DNA from: Streptomyces sp. YIM 121038
GTDB taxonomy: Bacteria; Actinomycetota; Actinomycetes; Streptomycetales; Streptomycetaceae
Direction: 5' to 3'
DNA length: 64,000 nucleotides
Assembly: GCF_006088715.1 (NCBI RefSeq)
Contig: NZ_CP030771.1
Span: 1,860,001-1,924,000, forward strand
Part shown: piece after piece, positions 1 to 8,755 of the stretch
Layout: each line of letters starts with the position of its first letter
Numbering within the stretch: position 1 is the first letter of the stretch
Made by a program: the position numbers and the translations under genes
Notes under the pieces: model-generated
Databases searched by the model: none
Told to the model about the DNA's origin: nothing
Seen by the model: only the letters and a program-made list of their open reading frames with translations

Positions 1-501
1 CCCGACCCGGTGCGCATCCGCGCGGTGTCCACGGTCACGCCGACGTATCCGAACACGGTCCTGGACCTCCCGGACATCGCCACCGACTCGGCCGTCGCCG
101 TGCCGCCCGCAGAGCGGACGTTCCGGGCCTCCGTCGCGCACGCCGCCTACGAGGAGGCGGGCGTCGGCCCGGACGACCTCTCCTTGGCCGAGGTGTACGA
201 CCTGTCGACCGCTCTGGAACTCCAGTGGTACGAGGACCTGGGGCTGTGCGGCGAGGGCGAGGGGGTCAAGCTGCTGCGCGACGGAGCGACGCGCCCCGGC
301 GGGCGCATACCGGTGAACACCAGTGGCGGACTCGCCTCCTTCGGAGAGGCCGTTCCGGCCCAGGCGATCGCTCAAGTCTGCGAACTGACCTGGCAGTTGA
401 GGGGCCAGGCCGGTGGCCGTCAGGTGACCGGGGCGCGGGTGGGACTCACCGCGAACCAGGGGCTCTTCGGGCACGGCTCCTCGGTGATCGCGGTGCGCTG
501 A
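1..501 (+). CDS. Thiolase-like lipid-transfer protein, C-terminal part
   Basis: The gene is cut by the left edge; the reading frame is open from base 1 and ends with TGA at 501. The visible 166 or so residues are the C-terminal half of a thiolase of the SCP-x/lipid-transfer branch, with EVYDLSTALELQWYEDLGLCGEGEG (shown in part) and the following NTSGGLASFGEA region matching the usual Asn-x-x-Gly-Gly loop. Classical thiolases have a GHPxGA histidine motif after this loop; here it reads SFGEAVPAQA, and the C-terminal catalytic Cys-Gly segment is replaced by ANQGLFGHGSS. The protein may therefore be a non-thiolytic lipid-transfer or aldolase-type member that acts on CoA thioesters. Its substrate cannot be told, because the N-terminal half and partner genes lie outside the window. 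Confidence 0.85.
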   Translation, partial: PDPVRIRAVSTVTPTYPNTVLDLPDIATDSAVAVPPAERTFRASVAHAAYEEAGVGPDDLSLAEVYDLSTALELQWYEDLGLCGEGEGVKLLRDGATRPGGRIPVNTSGGLASFGEAVPAQAIAQVCELTWQLRGQAGGRQVTGARVGLTANQGLFGHGSSVIAVR

Positions 502-990
502 GCCCCGCGGACCGTGCCGCGCCGGGTATCGCGGGACCGTGGACGCCGGACGGCGCGTACCGGCGCGTCCGGCGCCACGGAGCGGGCCCTCCGGCCGGCA
601 AGGAGCCGTTCCGCCATGCGGCACAGGACTGTTCCGCCGCGCCGCACGGGCGACCGGGCGCGGAGGAGTGTGCGCCGGTTAACCGGTGGTGTCGGCGACC
701 TTGACGCTCCATCACGGGCGGTGAACACTTCCCGGTGTCAGTCGGCATCGCCGTTCTTCGGCTCCGTGCCGCTCAGGGCCCGTGTGCTCCCAGGCTCTGC
801 ATAGAAAGGGCCTGTTCAGCGGGTTATCCCCCCATGGGCGATGCGACTGTGACGGCACGCTCGTCTCCGGGGCGCGGGAGTCCCCTGCCACAGCGGATGC
901 CGCTGTGCGTGAGCGGGCTGTAGTCGTGGGAAGCGCACCCTGCACGGAGGACCGGGGCTCGTCGCCCCGGGCGAGGGACTAGGAGCCGCC
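502..990. other. Intergenic region upstream of glpF
   Basis: No convincing gene. It holds a perfect 12-bp palindrome, CCGGTTAACCGG, at 675-686, and a TTGACG hexamer at 701-706 that could be a -35 element, though no good -10 follows at the right distance. The region should carry the promoter and operator of the glycerol genes. A GylR-type IclR regulator usually sits directly upstream of such operons in Streptomyces, but here the upstream neighbour is the thiolase-like gene. Confidence 0.6.
675..686. promoter_or_regulatory. Perfect palindrome CCGGTTAACCGG, possible operator
   Basis: A 12-bp perfect inverted repeat with an AT core in a high-G+C intergenic region, 305 bp before the glpF start and 15 bp before a TTGACG hexamer. 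This is suggestive of a dimeric regulator site, but nothing ties it to a particular regulator. Confidence 0.3.
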
Positions 991-1746
991 ATGTACTCGA
1001 ACGGGGACATCTTCGTCGGTGAGGTCATCGGCACCGCGATTCTGATTCTCTTCGGCGCCGGCGTATGCGCCGCCGTCACCCTCAACCACTCGAAGGCCAA
1101 GGCCTCCGGGTGGGTCGTCATCGCCTTCGGGTGGGGCTTCGGCGTCCTGGCGGGGGCCTACACCGCCGGGCCGCTGTCCGGGGGGCACCTCAACCCCGCC
1201 GTGACGATCGGCATCGCCATCGACACCGACAAGTGGGGCAAGGTCTGGATCTATCTCGCCGGGCAGATGGTCGGCGCGATGCTCGGCGCCGTCCTCGCGT
1301 ACCTCACCTACCTCGCGCAGTTCAACGCCAACGTGCCGACGGGCGGCAAGGACGACCGGGCGGGCGGCGGAGGGCCCGCGCCGACGCTCGGCATCTTCTC
1401 CACCATCCCGGAGATCCGGAACCCGGTCGCCAACCTGATCACCGAGGTCATCGCGACGGTCGGGCTGGTCCTTCCCATCCTCGCCTTCGGGCTCACCAAG
1501 GGCCTCGGGGAGTCGGGCACGCAGACGCTGATCGTCGCCTTCCTGGTCGTCGGCATCGGCCTCTCGCTCGGCGGGCCCACCGGCTACGCCATCAACCCGG
1601 CCCGTGACCTCGGCCCGCGCATCGTGCACCAGTTCCTGCCGATCCCCCACAAGGGCACGTCCGACTGGAGCTACGCCTGGATTCCGGTGGCCGGTCCGCT
1701 GATCGGCGGCGCCCTCGCGGGCGTCATCTACAACGCAGCCTTCTGA
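991..1746 (+). CDS. glpF: Glycerol uptake facilitator (aquaglyceroporin)
   Basis: MIP-family channel of 251 residues that lets glycerol enter the cell by facilitated diffusion. Both pore loops are visible: the first NPA at about residues 68-70 ([11 protein letters not shown]) and the second NPARD at about 202-206; the Asp after the second NPA is typical of glycerol-conducting members. Six hydrophobic helices alternate with the two half-helices, and the length is normal for the family. The ATG at 991 follows GGAG by 6 bases. The gene sits 76 bp before glpK on the same strand, so uptake and trapping by phosphorylation are co-expressed. No glpD follows in this window, unlike the gylCAB type of operon. 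Confidence 0.95.
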   Translation: MYSNGDIFVGEVIGTAILILFGAGVCAAVTLNHSKAKASGWVVIAFGWGFGVLAGAYTAGPLSGGHLNPAVTIGIAIDTDKWGKVWIYLAGQMVGAMLGAVLAYLTYLAQFNANVPTGGKDDRAGGGGPAPTLGIFSTIPEIRNPVANLITEVIATVGLVLPILAFGLTKGLGESGTQTLIVAFLVVGIGLSLGGPTGYAINPARDLGPRIVHQFLPIPHKGTSDWSYAWIPVAGPLIGGALAGVIYNAAF

Positions 1747-1750
1747 GCGG

Positions 1751-1782
1751 CCGCCCGGGAGACCTCCAGCGCTCCCGGGCGG
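1751..1782 (+). terminator. Hairpin between glpF and glpK
   Basis: Perfect 11-bp arms CCGCCCGGGAG and CTCCCGGGCGG with a 10-base loop, just after the glpF stop and 40 bp before the glpK start. It has no T tract. Because glpK has its own strong ribosome site and no obvious promoter in the gap, it more likely tunes the glpF:glpK ratio or mRNA stability than ends transcription. Confidence 0.5.
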
Positions 1783-1822
1783 TCTCCCACGCGCCCCGAG
1801 CAGCTTCCGACAAGGAGGAGCC

Positions 1823-3358
1823 ATGACGGACAGCTCCGAGAAATTCGTCGCCGCGATCGACCAGGGCACCACCTCGAGCCGCTGCATCATCTTCGACCAG
1901 GACGGCGCGATCGTCGCCGTGGACCAGCGCGAACACCGCCAGATCTTCCCCAAGCCCGGCTGGGTGGAGCACGACGCCACCGAGATCTGGTCCAAGGTGC
2001 AGGCCGTGGTGGCGGGCGCGATCGCCAAGGCCGGGCTGCGCGCCGACCAGCTCAGCGCCCTCGGCATCACCAACCAGCGGGAGACGACGGTCCTGTGGGA
2101 CCGCGCCACGGGCAAGCCGGTGCACAACGCCATCGTCTGGCAGGACACCCGCACGTCGGCGCTCTGCCACGAGCTGGGCGGCACCGACGGCCAGGACCGC
2201 TTCCGCGAGCAGACCGGCCTGCCCCTGGCGAGCTACTTCTCCGGGCCCAAGGCGGCCTGGCTGCTGGACAACGTGCCGGGGCTGCGCGCGCGTGCCGAGC
2301 GGGGCGACATCGCGTTCGGCACGATCGACACCTGGCTCATCTGGAACCTCACCGGCGGCACCGACGGCGGCGTCCACGTCACGGACGTCACCAACGCCGG
2401 GCGCACGATGCTGATGAACCTGGAAACGCTCCAGTGGGACTCCTCGATCCTCTCCGCCATGAACGTGCCGGAGGCGGTCCTGCCGGAGATCAGGTCGTCC
2501 GCCGAGGTGTACGGGACGGCCGTGGGGCAGCTGGCGGGGGTGCCCGTGGCCTCCGCCCTGGGCGACCAGCAGGCGGCCGTCTTCGGGCAGGCCTGCTACG
2601 ACACCGGCACGGCCAAGAACACCTACGGGACGGGCAGTTTCCTGCTCCTCAACACCGGGAACAGGCCCGTGCCGTCCAAGAGCGGGCTGCTCACCACGAT
2701 GGGATACAAGATCGGCGGTGAGGCACCCGTCTACTGTCTGGAGGGGTCCATCGCGATCACCGGGGCGCTCGTGCAGTGGTTCCGGGACCAGCTCGGCATC
2801 ATCCGTACGGCCGACGAGATCGAGCCGCTGGCGGCGAGCGTGGAGGACAACGGCGGCGCGTACGTCGTGCCCGCCTTCTCCGGTCTGTTCGCCCCGTACT
2901 GGCGCTCCGACGCGCGCGGCGTCATCACGGGTCTGACCAGGTACGTGACCAAGGCGCATCTGGCGCGCGCGGTCCTGGAGGCGACGAGCTGGCAGACCCG
3001 CGAGGTCGTCGACGCGATGTACCAGGACTCCGGGGTACGGATCACCACCTTGAAGGTGGACGGCGGCATGACCAAGAACAACCTGCTGATGCAGCACCAG
3101 GCGGACGTGCTGGGCGTGCCCGTGATCCGCCCTCAGATCGCCGAGACGACGTGTCTGGGGGCCGCGTACGCCGCGGGGCTCGCGACGGGCGTGTGGCACG
3201 ACCTGGACGAGCTGAAGGCCCACTGGCAGCGTGACGCCGAGTGGACGCCGCGGATGGAGGCTCAGGTGCGCGACCGCGAGTACCACAACTGGCGCAAGGC
3301 CGTGGAGCGCAGCTTCGGCTGGCACGACGACGGCACCGACGGCAACGCCGGGGGCTGA
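1823..3358 (+). CDS. glpK: Glycerol kinase
   Basis: FGGY-family carbohydrate kinase of 511 residues, the usual glycerol kinase length. It phosphorylates glycerol with ATP to sn-glycerol 3-phosphate in the cytoplasm. The N-terminal phosphate-binding motif DQGTTSSR is at about residues 13-20, the glycerol-contacting NQRET and WQDTRT segments follow, and the C-terminal FGGY signature region contains [13 protein letters not shown]. The ATG is preceded by AAGGAGGAGCC, a near-perfect ribosome site. It is second in a glpF-glpK unit; a hairpin separates the two. The enzyme is usually inhibited by fructose 1,6-bisphosphate in bacteria, which cannot be judged here. Confidence 0.96.
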   Translation: MTDSSEKFVAAIDQGTTSSRCIIFDQDGAIVAVDQREHRQIFPKPGWVEHDATEIWSKVQAVVAGAIAKAGLRADQLSALGITNQRETTVLWDRATGKPVHNAIVWQDTRTSALCHELGGTDGQDRFREQTGLPLASYFSGPKAAWLLDNVPGLRARAERGDIAFGTIDTWLIWNLTGGTDGGVHVTDVTNAGRTMLMNLETLQWDSSILSAMNVPEAVLPEIRSSAEVYGTAVGQLAGVPVASALGDQQAAVFGQACYDTGTAKNTYGTGSFLLLNTGNRPVPSKSGLLTTMGYKIGGEAPVYCLEGSIAITGALVQWFRDQLGIIRTADEIEPLAASVEDNGGAYVVPAFSGLFAPYWRSDARGVITGLTRYVTKAHLARAVLEATSWQTREVVDAMYQDSGVRITTLKVDGGMTKNNLLMQHQADVLGVPVIRPQIAETTCLGAAYAAGLATGVWHDLDELKAHWQRDAEWTPRMEAQVRDREYHNWRKAVERSFGWHDDGTDGNAGG

Positions 3359-3511
3359 GACCCCGCGCGCCGAGGCGACGGCGGCGGGCACGCGCGCGTA
3401 AGGGGGCCATCGAGGCTCACGCGCGCGCGCGTGGCGGCGGCTCGTACCCCGGTCGGCGGGGGTGCGGGCCGCTCGCGGCGCGCGGGCGGCGGGGCCCGTC
3501 GGGCTCCGGAC

Positions 3512-4117
3512 TCAGGTGGCGACGGGCTCGCGGGCCGCGGCGCCGACCGCCATCGCGTGCTCCACCACGTCGATGAGGACCTCCTTGACGGACTCCTTCT
3601 CTCGCGCGTCGCACAGCACCACAGGGGTGCCCGGGTCGAGGTCGAGCGCCTGGCGCACCTCGTCGGCCGGGTAACGGGACGCTCCCTCGAAGCAGTTGAC
3701 TCCGACGACGAAGGGTATGGAGCGGCGTTCGAAGTAGTCGACGGCGGCGAAGCAGTCCTCCAGGCGGCGGGTGTCGGCGAGCACCACGGCGCCGAGCGCG
3801 CCGGTCGCCAGCTCGTCCCACAGGAACCAGAAGCGGTCCTGGCCGGGGGTGCCGAAGAGGTACAGGACGAGGTCCTCGCGGAGCGTGATCCGGCCGAAGT
3901 CCATGGCCACGGTGGTGGTGTGCTTGCCCGGGACGCCGTTGACGTCGTCCACGGGGCGCCCGGCCTCGCTGAGCGTCTCCTCCGTGCGCAGCGGCTTGAT
4001 CTCGCTGACGGCGCCGACGAGCGTCGTCTTGCCCACGCCGAAGCCGCCCGCCACCAGGATCTTCAGCGTGACCGGCTCCACGGGGGCCGTACCGCGCTCA
4101 GAACGCTTGAAGATCAT
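3512..4117 (-). CDS. Conservon small GTPase-like protein (CvnD)
   Basis: ATP/GTP-binding protein of 201 residues, the fourth member of a Streptomyces conservon; such proteins are Ras/MglA-like switches working with the CvnA sensor and CvnB roadblock protein at the membrane. The P-loop GGFGVGKT is at about residues 24-31, FGTPGQDRF gives the switch II DxxG-like motif, and VGVNCFEG stands where NKxD is expected, as in other CvnD proteins. I chose the ATG at 4117, giving MIFKRSERG, because AGGAGAAG precedes it. An in-frame ATG at 4135 overlaps the stop of the upstream oxoprolinase gene by one base but has no better ribosome site. The gene is separated from cvnA-cvnB-cvnC by that 3.7-kb gene, which is not the normal arrangement. 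Confidence 0.92.
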   Translation of the reverse strand: MIFKRSERGTAPVEPVTLKILVAGGFGVGKTTLVGAVSEIKPLRTEETLSEAGRPVDDVNGVPGKHTTTVAMDFGRITLREDLVLYLFGTPGQDRFWFLWDELATGALGAVVLADTRRLEDCFAAVDYFERRSIPFVVGVNCFEGASRYPADEVRQALDLDPGTPVVLCDAREKESVKEVLIDVVEHAMAVGAAAREPVAT

Positions 4118-4134
4118 TGCTCTCTTCTCCTGCA

Positions 4135-7100
4135 TCAGTCATCAGTGGTGTCGCGTGCTTCCGTCGGGGCGGAGGGCGCCGGCGCGAGCGGCGGGCCGTA
4201 CCCGCCGCCTCCGGGCGTCTCGATCACGAGGACGTCACCGGGGCCCGCCTCTGCCGTGTCGCTGCCGTCGAGCCGTACGACGGTGCCGTCGGCGCGCTCG
4301 ACGCGGCCCGAGCCCAGGGCTCCGGGCGCGCCGCCCGCCATGCCGTACGGCGCCACCCTGCGGTGCTGGGACAGCGTGGAGACCGTCATGGGCTCCCGGA
4401 AGCGGATGCGGCGTACGGCGCCGTCTCCGCCGCGCCAGCGGCCGTCGCCGCCGCTGCCGTGCCGTACGGCGAACTCGTCGAGCAGGACGGGCAGCCGCCA
4501 CTCCAGGACCTCGGGGTCGGTGAGGCGCGAGTTGGTCATGTGGGTCTGTACGACGGACGCCCCGGGGAAGCCGTCGCCCGCGCCGGACCCGGAGGCCACG
4601 GTCTCGTAGTACTGGTGGCGGTCGTTGCCGAAGGTGACGTTGTTCATGGTGCCGGAACCCTCGGCCTGGACGCCGAGCGCCGCGTACAGGGCGCCGGTGA
4701 GGGCCTGTGAGGTCTCCACGTTGCCCGCGACGACGGCCGCGGGCGGCTCCGGCGACAGGAACGTGCCGGATGGAACGATGATGCGCAAGGGGCGCAGACA
4801 GCCGTCGTTGAGGGGGATGTCGTCGGCCACCAGAGTGCGGAAGACGTACAGGACGGCCGCGTTGACCACGGCGAACGGCGCGTTGAAGTTGGTCGTCAGC
4901 TGGGGTGACGTTCCGGTGAAGTCGATCGTCGCCTCGCGCTGTTCGCGGTCCACGGTGACACGGACGTTGATGACGGCGCCCGAGTCGGTCTCATAAGCGA
5001 ACTCGCCCTCTTCTAGGGCGTCGATGACGCGGCGTACGGAGTCCTCGGCGTTGTCCTGGACGTGCCGCATGTACGCCTGGACGACGTCGAGCCCGAAGTT
5101 GCCGATCATGCGGGTGACTTCGTCGACGCCCTTCTGGTTGGCGGCGATCTGGGCGCGCAGGTCGGCGAGGTTCGTGGCCGGGTTGCGGGAGGGGTAGCGG
5201 GTCTCGGTGAGCAGGCGCGAGGTCTCGTCCTCGCGGAAGCGGCCGCCTTCGACCAGGAGCCAGTTGTCGAAGAGGACGCCTTCCTCGTCGATGGTGCGGC
5301 TGTGCGCGGGCATGGAGCCGGGCGCGATGCCGCCGATCTCGGCGTGGTGGCCGCGCGAGGCCACGTAGAAGAGGATCCGCTCGCCCGGGGTGTCGAAGAC
5401 CGGGGTGATGACGGTGACGTCGGGGAGGTGGGTGCCTCCGTGGTACGGGTCGTTCACCGCGTACGTGTCGCCGGGGCGCATGGCGGCACCTCGGCGGCGG
5501 ATGACCTCCTTGACGCTGGTCCCCATGGAGCCCAAGTGCACCGGGATGTGCGGGGCGTTGGCGACGAGGCTGCCGGCCGGGTCGAACAGGGCGCAGGAGA
5601 AATCGAGCCTCTCCTTGATGTTGACCGACTGGGCGGTGGACTCCAGGCGGGCGCCCATCTGTTCGGCGATCGACATGAAGAGGTTGTTGAAGACCTCCAG
5701 GAGGACGGGGTCGGCCTCCGTGCTCGCGCGGGAACCCGCGGGCGCCGCCGCCCGTTCCATGATCAGGTGCCCGTCCTCGGTCGTCGCGGCCTGCCAGCCG
5801 TCGTCGACGACCGTGGTGGCGCCGGCCTCGGTGATGATCGCGGGGCCTGTGACAATCCGGCCGGGCGGCAGTTCCTCGCGGCGGTGCAGGGGGACGTCAC
5901 GCCAGGCGCCGCCCGTGTGCAGGCGTACGGGGCGTGCGGGGGCCGTGGTGCCGGGTGCGGTGGCGCCGCCGAGCCCGGAGAGGTCCGGGGGCTCGGTGAG
6001 GCCGGTGGCCTCCACGGAGAGGGCTTCGACGACGACGGGGCGGTCCAGGGCGAAGGAGTAGTGCGCGCGATGGCGTTCTTCGAAGGTGCGGCGCATCGCA
6101 TCCGGCTCGGTGAGCTCCACGGCGAGCGTGGTGTCGGTGCCGTCGTAGCGCAGGTGCGCGCGGCGCGTGACGCGGACGCGGTCGGCGGGCACGTCCTCCG
6201 CGCGCAGCTCGGCGCGGGCGGCCTCCTCCAGATCGTCGGCCGTCTTCAGGACGTGGTGCATCGCCGTGGCCTCCAGGGGCGCCTCGACGGACCGCTCGCG
6301 CATCGCTGTGGTGTCGGCGAGGCCGATGCCGAGGGCGGAGAGCACGCCCGCCATGGGAGGCACGAGGACGGTGCGGATGCCGAGCGAGTCGGCGACCATG
6401 CACGCGTGCTGCCCGCCCGCGCCGCCGAACGTCGTCAGGGCGTAGCGGGTGACGTCGTGGCCCTTCTGGACCGAGATGCGCTTGACCGCGGCCGCGATGT
6501 TGGCGACGGCGATCTGGAGGTAGCCCTCGGCAACCTGTTCCGGCGTGCGGTCGTCCCCCGTGCTCCGGGTGATCTCGCGGGCCAGCGCGGCGAACCGCTC
6601 GCGGACGCGCTCCTCGTCCAGCGGCTGGTCGCCTTCGGGGCCGAACACCTGGGGGAAGTGGGCCGCCTGGATGCGGCCGAGCGCGACGTTGGCGTCGGTG
6701 AGGGTCAGGGGGCCGCCGCCGCGGTAGCAGGCGGGGCCGGGGTCGGCGCCCGCCGAGTCGGGGCCCACGCGGTAGCGGCTGCCGTCGAAGTGGAGCACGG
6801 AGCCGCCGCCCGCGGCCACGGTGTGGATGTCGAGCATGGGGGCGCGCAGCCGCACGCCCGCGATCTGCGTGGTGAAGACGCGTTCGTACTCCCCCGCGTA
6901 GTGCGACACGTCCGTCGACGTGCCGCCCATGTCGAAGCCGATGACGCGGTCGAATCCGGCGAGCCGCGACATGCGGGCCATGCCCACGATGCCGCCCGCG
7001 GGCCCGGAGAGGATGGCGTCCTTGCCGCGGAACTGCCCGGCTTCCGCGAGTCCGCCGTTGGACTGCATGAACATCAGGCGCACGCCGCGGAGTTCGTGGG

Positions 7101-7872
7101 CGACGTGCTCGACGTACCGGCGCAGGACGGGCGAGAGGTAGGCGTCGACGACGGCGGTGTCGCCGCGCGGTACGAGCTTCATCAGCGGGCTGACCTCGCT
7201 GGACAGCGAGACCTGCGGGAAGCCGACGGCGCGGGCGAGCTCGCCGACCGCCTGCTCGTGGGCGGGGTACAGATGGCTGTGCAGGCACACGACGGCGACG
7301 GCGCGGATGCCGTCGTCGTAGGCCTGCCGCAGCGGTCCGTCGAGCGCCTCCAGGTCGGGGGCGCGCAGCACCTCGCCGTCGGCGGCCACCCGCTCGTCGA
7401 CTTCGAGCACGCGCGCGTACAACGCTTCGGGCAGGACGATCTCGCGCGCGAAGATCTGCGGGCGGTTCTGGTACGCGATGCGCAGGGCGTCGCGGAAGCC
7501 CCGGGTGATGACGAGCGCCGTGGGCTCTCCCTTGCGCTCCAGGAGGGCGTTGGTGGCGACGGTGGTGCCCATCCGGACGGCGTCGATCGGTGCGGAGCGC
7601 GGATCGGCGGCGCGCGGGAGGTCCTGGGGGGCGTGCGGCGCGTGGCCGTCGCCCGCGCTCGCCCCCTGGGCGCCGGGTGGCTCCGGGACGCCGGTCGGCT
7701 CCGGGGCGCCCGCTCCGGCGAGGAGGTGCGCGATGCCCGCGACGGCCGCGTCCGCGTAGCGCGCGGGGTTGTCGGACAACAGCTTGTGGGTGAGGAGGCG
7801 GCCGTCCGGACGGCGCGCGACGACGTCCGTGAACGTGCCGCCCCTGTCGACCCAGAACTGCCAGCCAGTCAC
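4135..7872 (-). CDS. Fused 5-oxoprolinase/hydantoinase (HyuA-HyuB type)
   Basis: ATP-dependent amidohydrolase of 1245 residues in which both subunits of the bacterial hydantoinase/oxoprolinase family are joined, as in the eukaryotic enzyme. Residues 1-690 or so are HyuA-like, with an actin/HSP70-type N-terminus ([12 protein letters not shown]) and the [11 protein letters not shown] motif. Residues 715-1240 or so are HyuB-like, with [16 protein letters not shown] and ending [13 protein letters not shown]. The likely reaction is opening of 5-oxo-L-proline to L-glutamate with ATP, though a hydantoin substrate is possible. The start is GTG at 7872, after GGGG. It lies 25 bp after cvnC and directly before cvnD on the same strand, so it is probably co-transcribed with the conservon. 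A second, unrelated 5-oxoprolinase (PxpABC) occurs at 33.6-35.9 kb. Confidence 0.93.
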   Translation of the reverse strand: MTGWQFWVDRGGTFTDVVARRPDGRLLTHKLLSDNPARYADAAVAGIAHLLAGAGAPEPTGVPEPPGAQGASAGDGHAPHAPQDLPRAADPRSAPIDAVRMGTTVATNALLERKGEPTALVITRGFRDALRIAYQNRPQIFAREIVLPEALYARVLEVDERVAADGEVLRAPDLEALDGPLRQAYDDGIRAVAVVCLHSHLYPAHEQAVGELARAVGFPQVSLSSEVSPLMKLVPRGDTAVVDAYLSPVLRRYVEHVAHELRGVRLMFMQSNGGLAEAGQFRGKDAILSGPAGGIVGMARMSRLAGFDRVIGFDMGGTSTDVSHYAGEYERVFTTQIAGVRLRAPMLDIHTVAAGGGSVLHFDGSRYRVGPDSAGADPGPACYRGGGPLTLTDANVALGRIQAAHFPQVFGPEGDQPLDEERVRERFAALAREITRSTGDDRTPEQVAEGYLQIAVANIAAAVKRISVQKGHDVTRYALTTFGGAGGQHACMVADSLGIRTVLVPPMAGVLSALGIGLADTTAMRERSVEAPLEATAMHHVLKTADDLEEAARAELRAEDVPADRVRVTRRAHLRYDGTDTTLAVELTEPDAMRRTFEERHRAHYSFALDRPVVVEALSVEATGLTEPPDLSGLGGATAPGTTAPARPVRLHTGGAWRDVPLHRREELPPGRIVTGPAIITEAGATTVVDDGWQAATTEDGHLIMERAAAPAGSRASTEADPVLLEVFNNLFMSIAEQMGARLESTAQSVNIKERLDFSCALFDPAGSLVANAPHIPVHLGSMGTSVKEVIRRRGAAMRPGDTYAVNDPYHGGTHLPDVTVITPVFDTPGERILFYVASRGHHAEIGGIAPGSMPAHSRTIDEEGVLFDNWLLVEGGRFREDETSRLLTETRYPSRNPATNLADLRAQIAANQKGVDEVTRMIGNFGLDVVQAYMRHVQDNAEDSVRRVIDALEEGEFAYETDSGAVINVRVTVDREQREATIDFTGTSPQLTTNFNAPFAVVNAAVLYVFRTLVADDIPLNDGCLRPLRIIVPSGTFLSPEPPAAVVAGNVETSQALTGALYAALGVQAEGSGTMNNVTFGNDRHQYYETVASGSGAGDGFPGASVVQTHMTNSRLTDPEVLEWRLPVLLDEFAVRHGSGGDGRWRGGDGAVRRIRFREPMTVSTLSQHRRVAPYGMAGGAPGALGSGRVERADGTVVRLDGSDTAEAGPGDVLVIETPGGGGYGPPLAPAPSAPTEARDTTDD

Positions 7873-7897
7873 GTCTCAATCCCCGCTTTCGCGCTGT

Positions 7898-8305
7898 TCA
7901 GAGCGCCCGGAGGCCGTCGATCACGTCGCGCAGAATACTCTCGTCCGGCAGCTCGGCGGGGGGTACGGGGCGGGTGACGTGCACCAGTTCGTCGTGGACG
8001 AGGTCGCCGATCAGGACACGGATCACACCGATCGGAAGGTCGAGTTCCGCGGCGAGTTCCGCGACGGACTGAGGGCTGTCGCGGCACAGGTCGACGATGT
8101 CCACGTGCTCCGGTGACAGCGTCTGGTCGGCTTCCGTGTCATCGGCGCGGGACTCCGCGACCACGACCGCGATCAGGTCGAGGCGGTGCTGGGCCGGGCT
8201 GGTGGTGCGGCCGCGCGTCATCGCGTACGGGCGCACCACCGGACCGGCGTCGTCGTCGAACCAGCGAGGCGTCGAGGGAGGGGCCTGACCGTCGTCGTCG
8301 CTCAT
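7898..8305 (-). CDS. Conservon DUF742 protein (CvnC)
   Basis: A 135-residue cytoplasmic protein with a winged-helix-like DUF742 domain in its C-terminal two thirds (SPEHVDIVDLCRDSPQSVAE and the basic helix that follows, IGVIRVLIGDL). DUF742 proteins are the third partner of Streptomyces conservons and are proposed to help assemble the CvnA-B-D complex; they are not proven DNA binders. The gene starts 9 bp after cvnB with GGGAGG just before the ATG. It is followed not by cvnD but by the fused oxoprolinase gene. Length and composition are normal for the family. Confidence 0.92.
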   Translation of the reverse strand: MSDDDGQAPPSTPRWFDDDAGPVVRPYAMTRGRTTSPAQHRLDLIAVVVAESRADDTEADQTLSPEHVDIVDLCRDSPQSVAELAAELDLPIGVIRVLIGDLVHDELVHVTRPVPPAELPDESILRDVIDGLRAL

Positions 8306-8314
8306 GCCCTCCCA

Positions 8315-8755
8315 CTACCCTCCCGTGGGCAGGTCGGTGCGCGGCGCCGAACCCAGGTGCACGCCCACCCTCTTGACCAGCAGCGTCATCTCGTACGCCA
8401 CCAGGCCGACGTCGGAGTCCGCGTCCGCGAGGACGGCGAGGCAGCTGCCGTCGCCCGCGGCCGTGACGAAGAGGAACGCGTCGTCGAGTTCGACGACGGT
8501 CTGCCTGACCTTGCCCGCCTCGAAGTGGCGCCCGACGCCCTTGGCGAGGCTGTGGAAGCCGGACGCGACGGCGGCGAGGTGCTCGCTGTCCTCCCGGGTG
8601 AGGTTCTTGGACACGCCCGTCGGCAGGCCGTCGCCGGAGAGGACGAGCGCTTTGCGGATGCTGGCGACACGCTCCACCAGGTCGTCGAGGAGCCAGTTCA
8701 GCTCTCCCGCCGCCCCGGTCGCGGTGGTGCGTGCGTCGGCCTTCGGTGCGGTCAT
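8315..8755 (-). CDS. Conservon roadblock/LC7 protein (CvnB)
   Basis: A 146-residue roadblock/LC7-domain protein (ELNWLLDDLVERV near residues 20-33, then the beta-strand segment ALVLSGDGLPTG). In conservons CvnB interacts with the GTPase CvnD and is thought to regulate its nucleotide state, in parallel with MglB-MglA. The start codon overlaps the cvnA stop as ATGA, so the two are translationally coupled. No signal peptide or membrane segment is visible. The family assignment is firm; the signal transduced is unknown. Confidence 0.93.
   Translation of the reverse strand: MTAPKADARTTATGAAGELNWLLDDLVERVASIRKALVLSGDGLPTGVSKNLTREDSEHLAAVASGFHSLAKGVGRHFEAGKVRQTVVELDDAFLFVTAAGDGSCLAVLADADSDVGLVAYEMTLLVKRVGVHLGSAPRTDLPTGG

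Noticed and set aside
5062..7977. A 971-codon plus-strand frame opposite the oxoprolinase gene
   Set aside because: Low-complexity composition without motifs; the minus-strand frame encodes an unmistakable HyuA-HyuB fusion.
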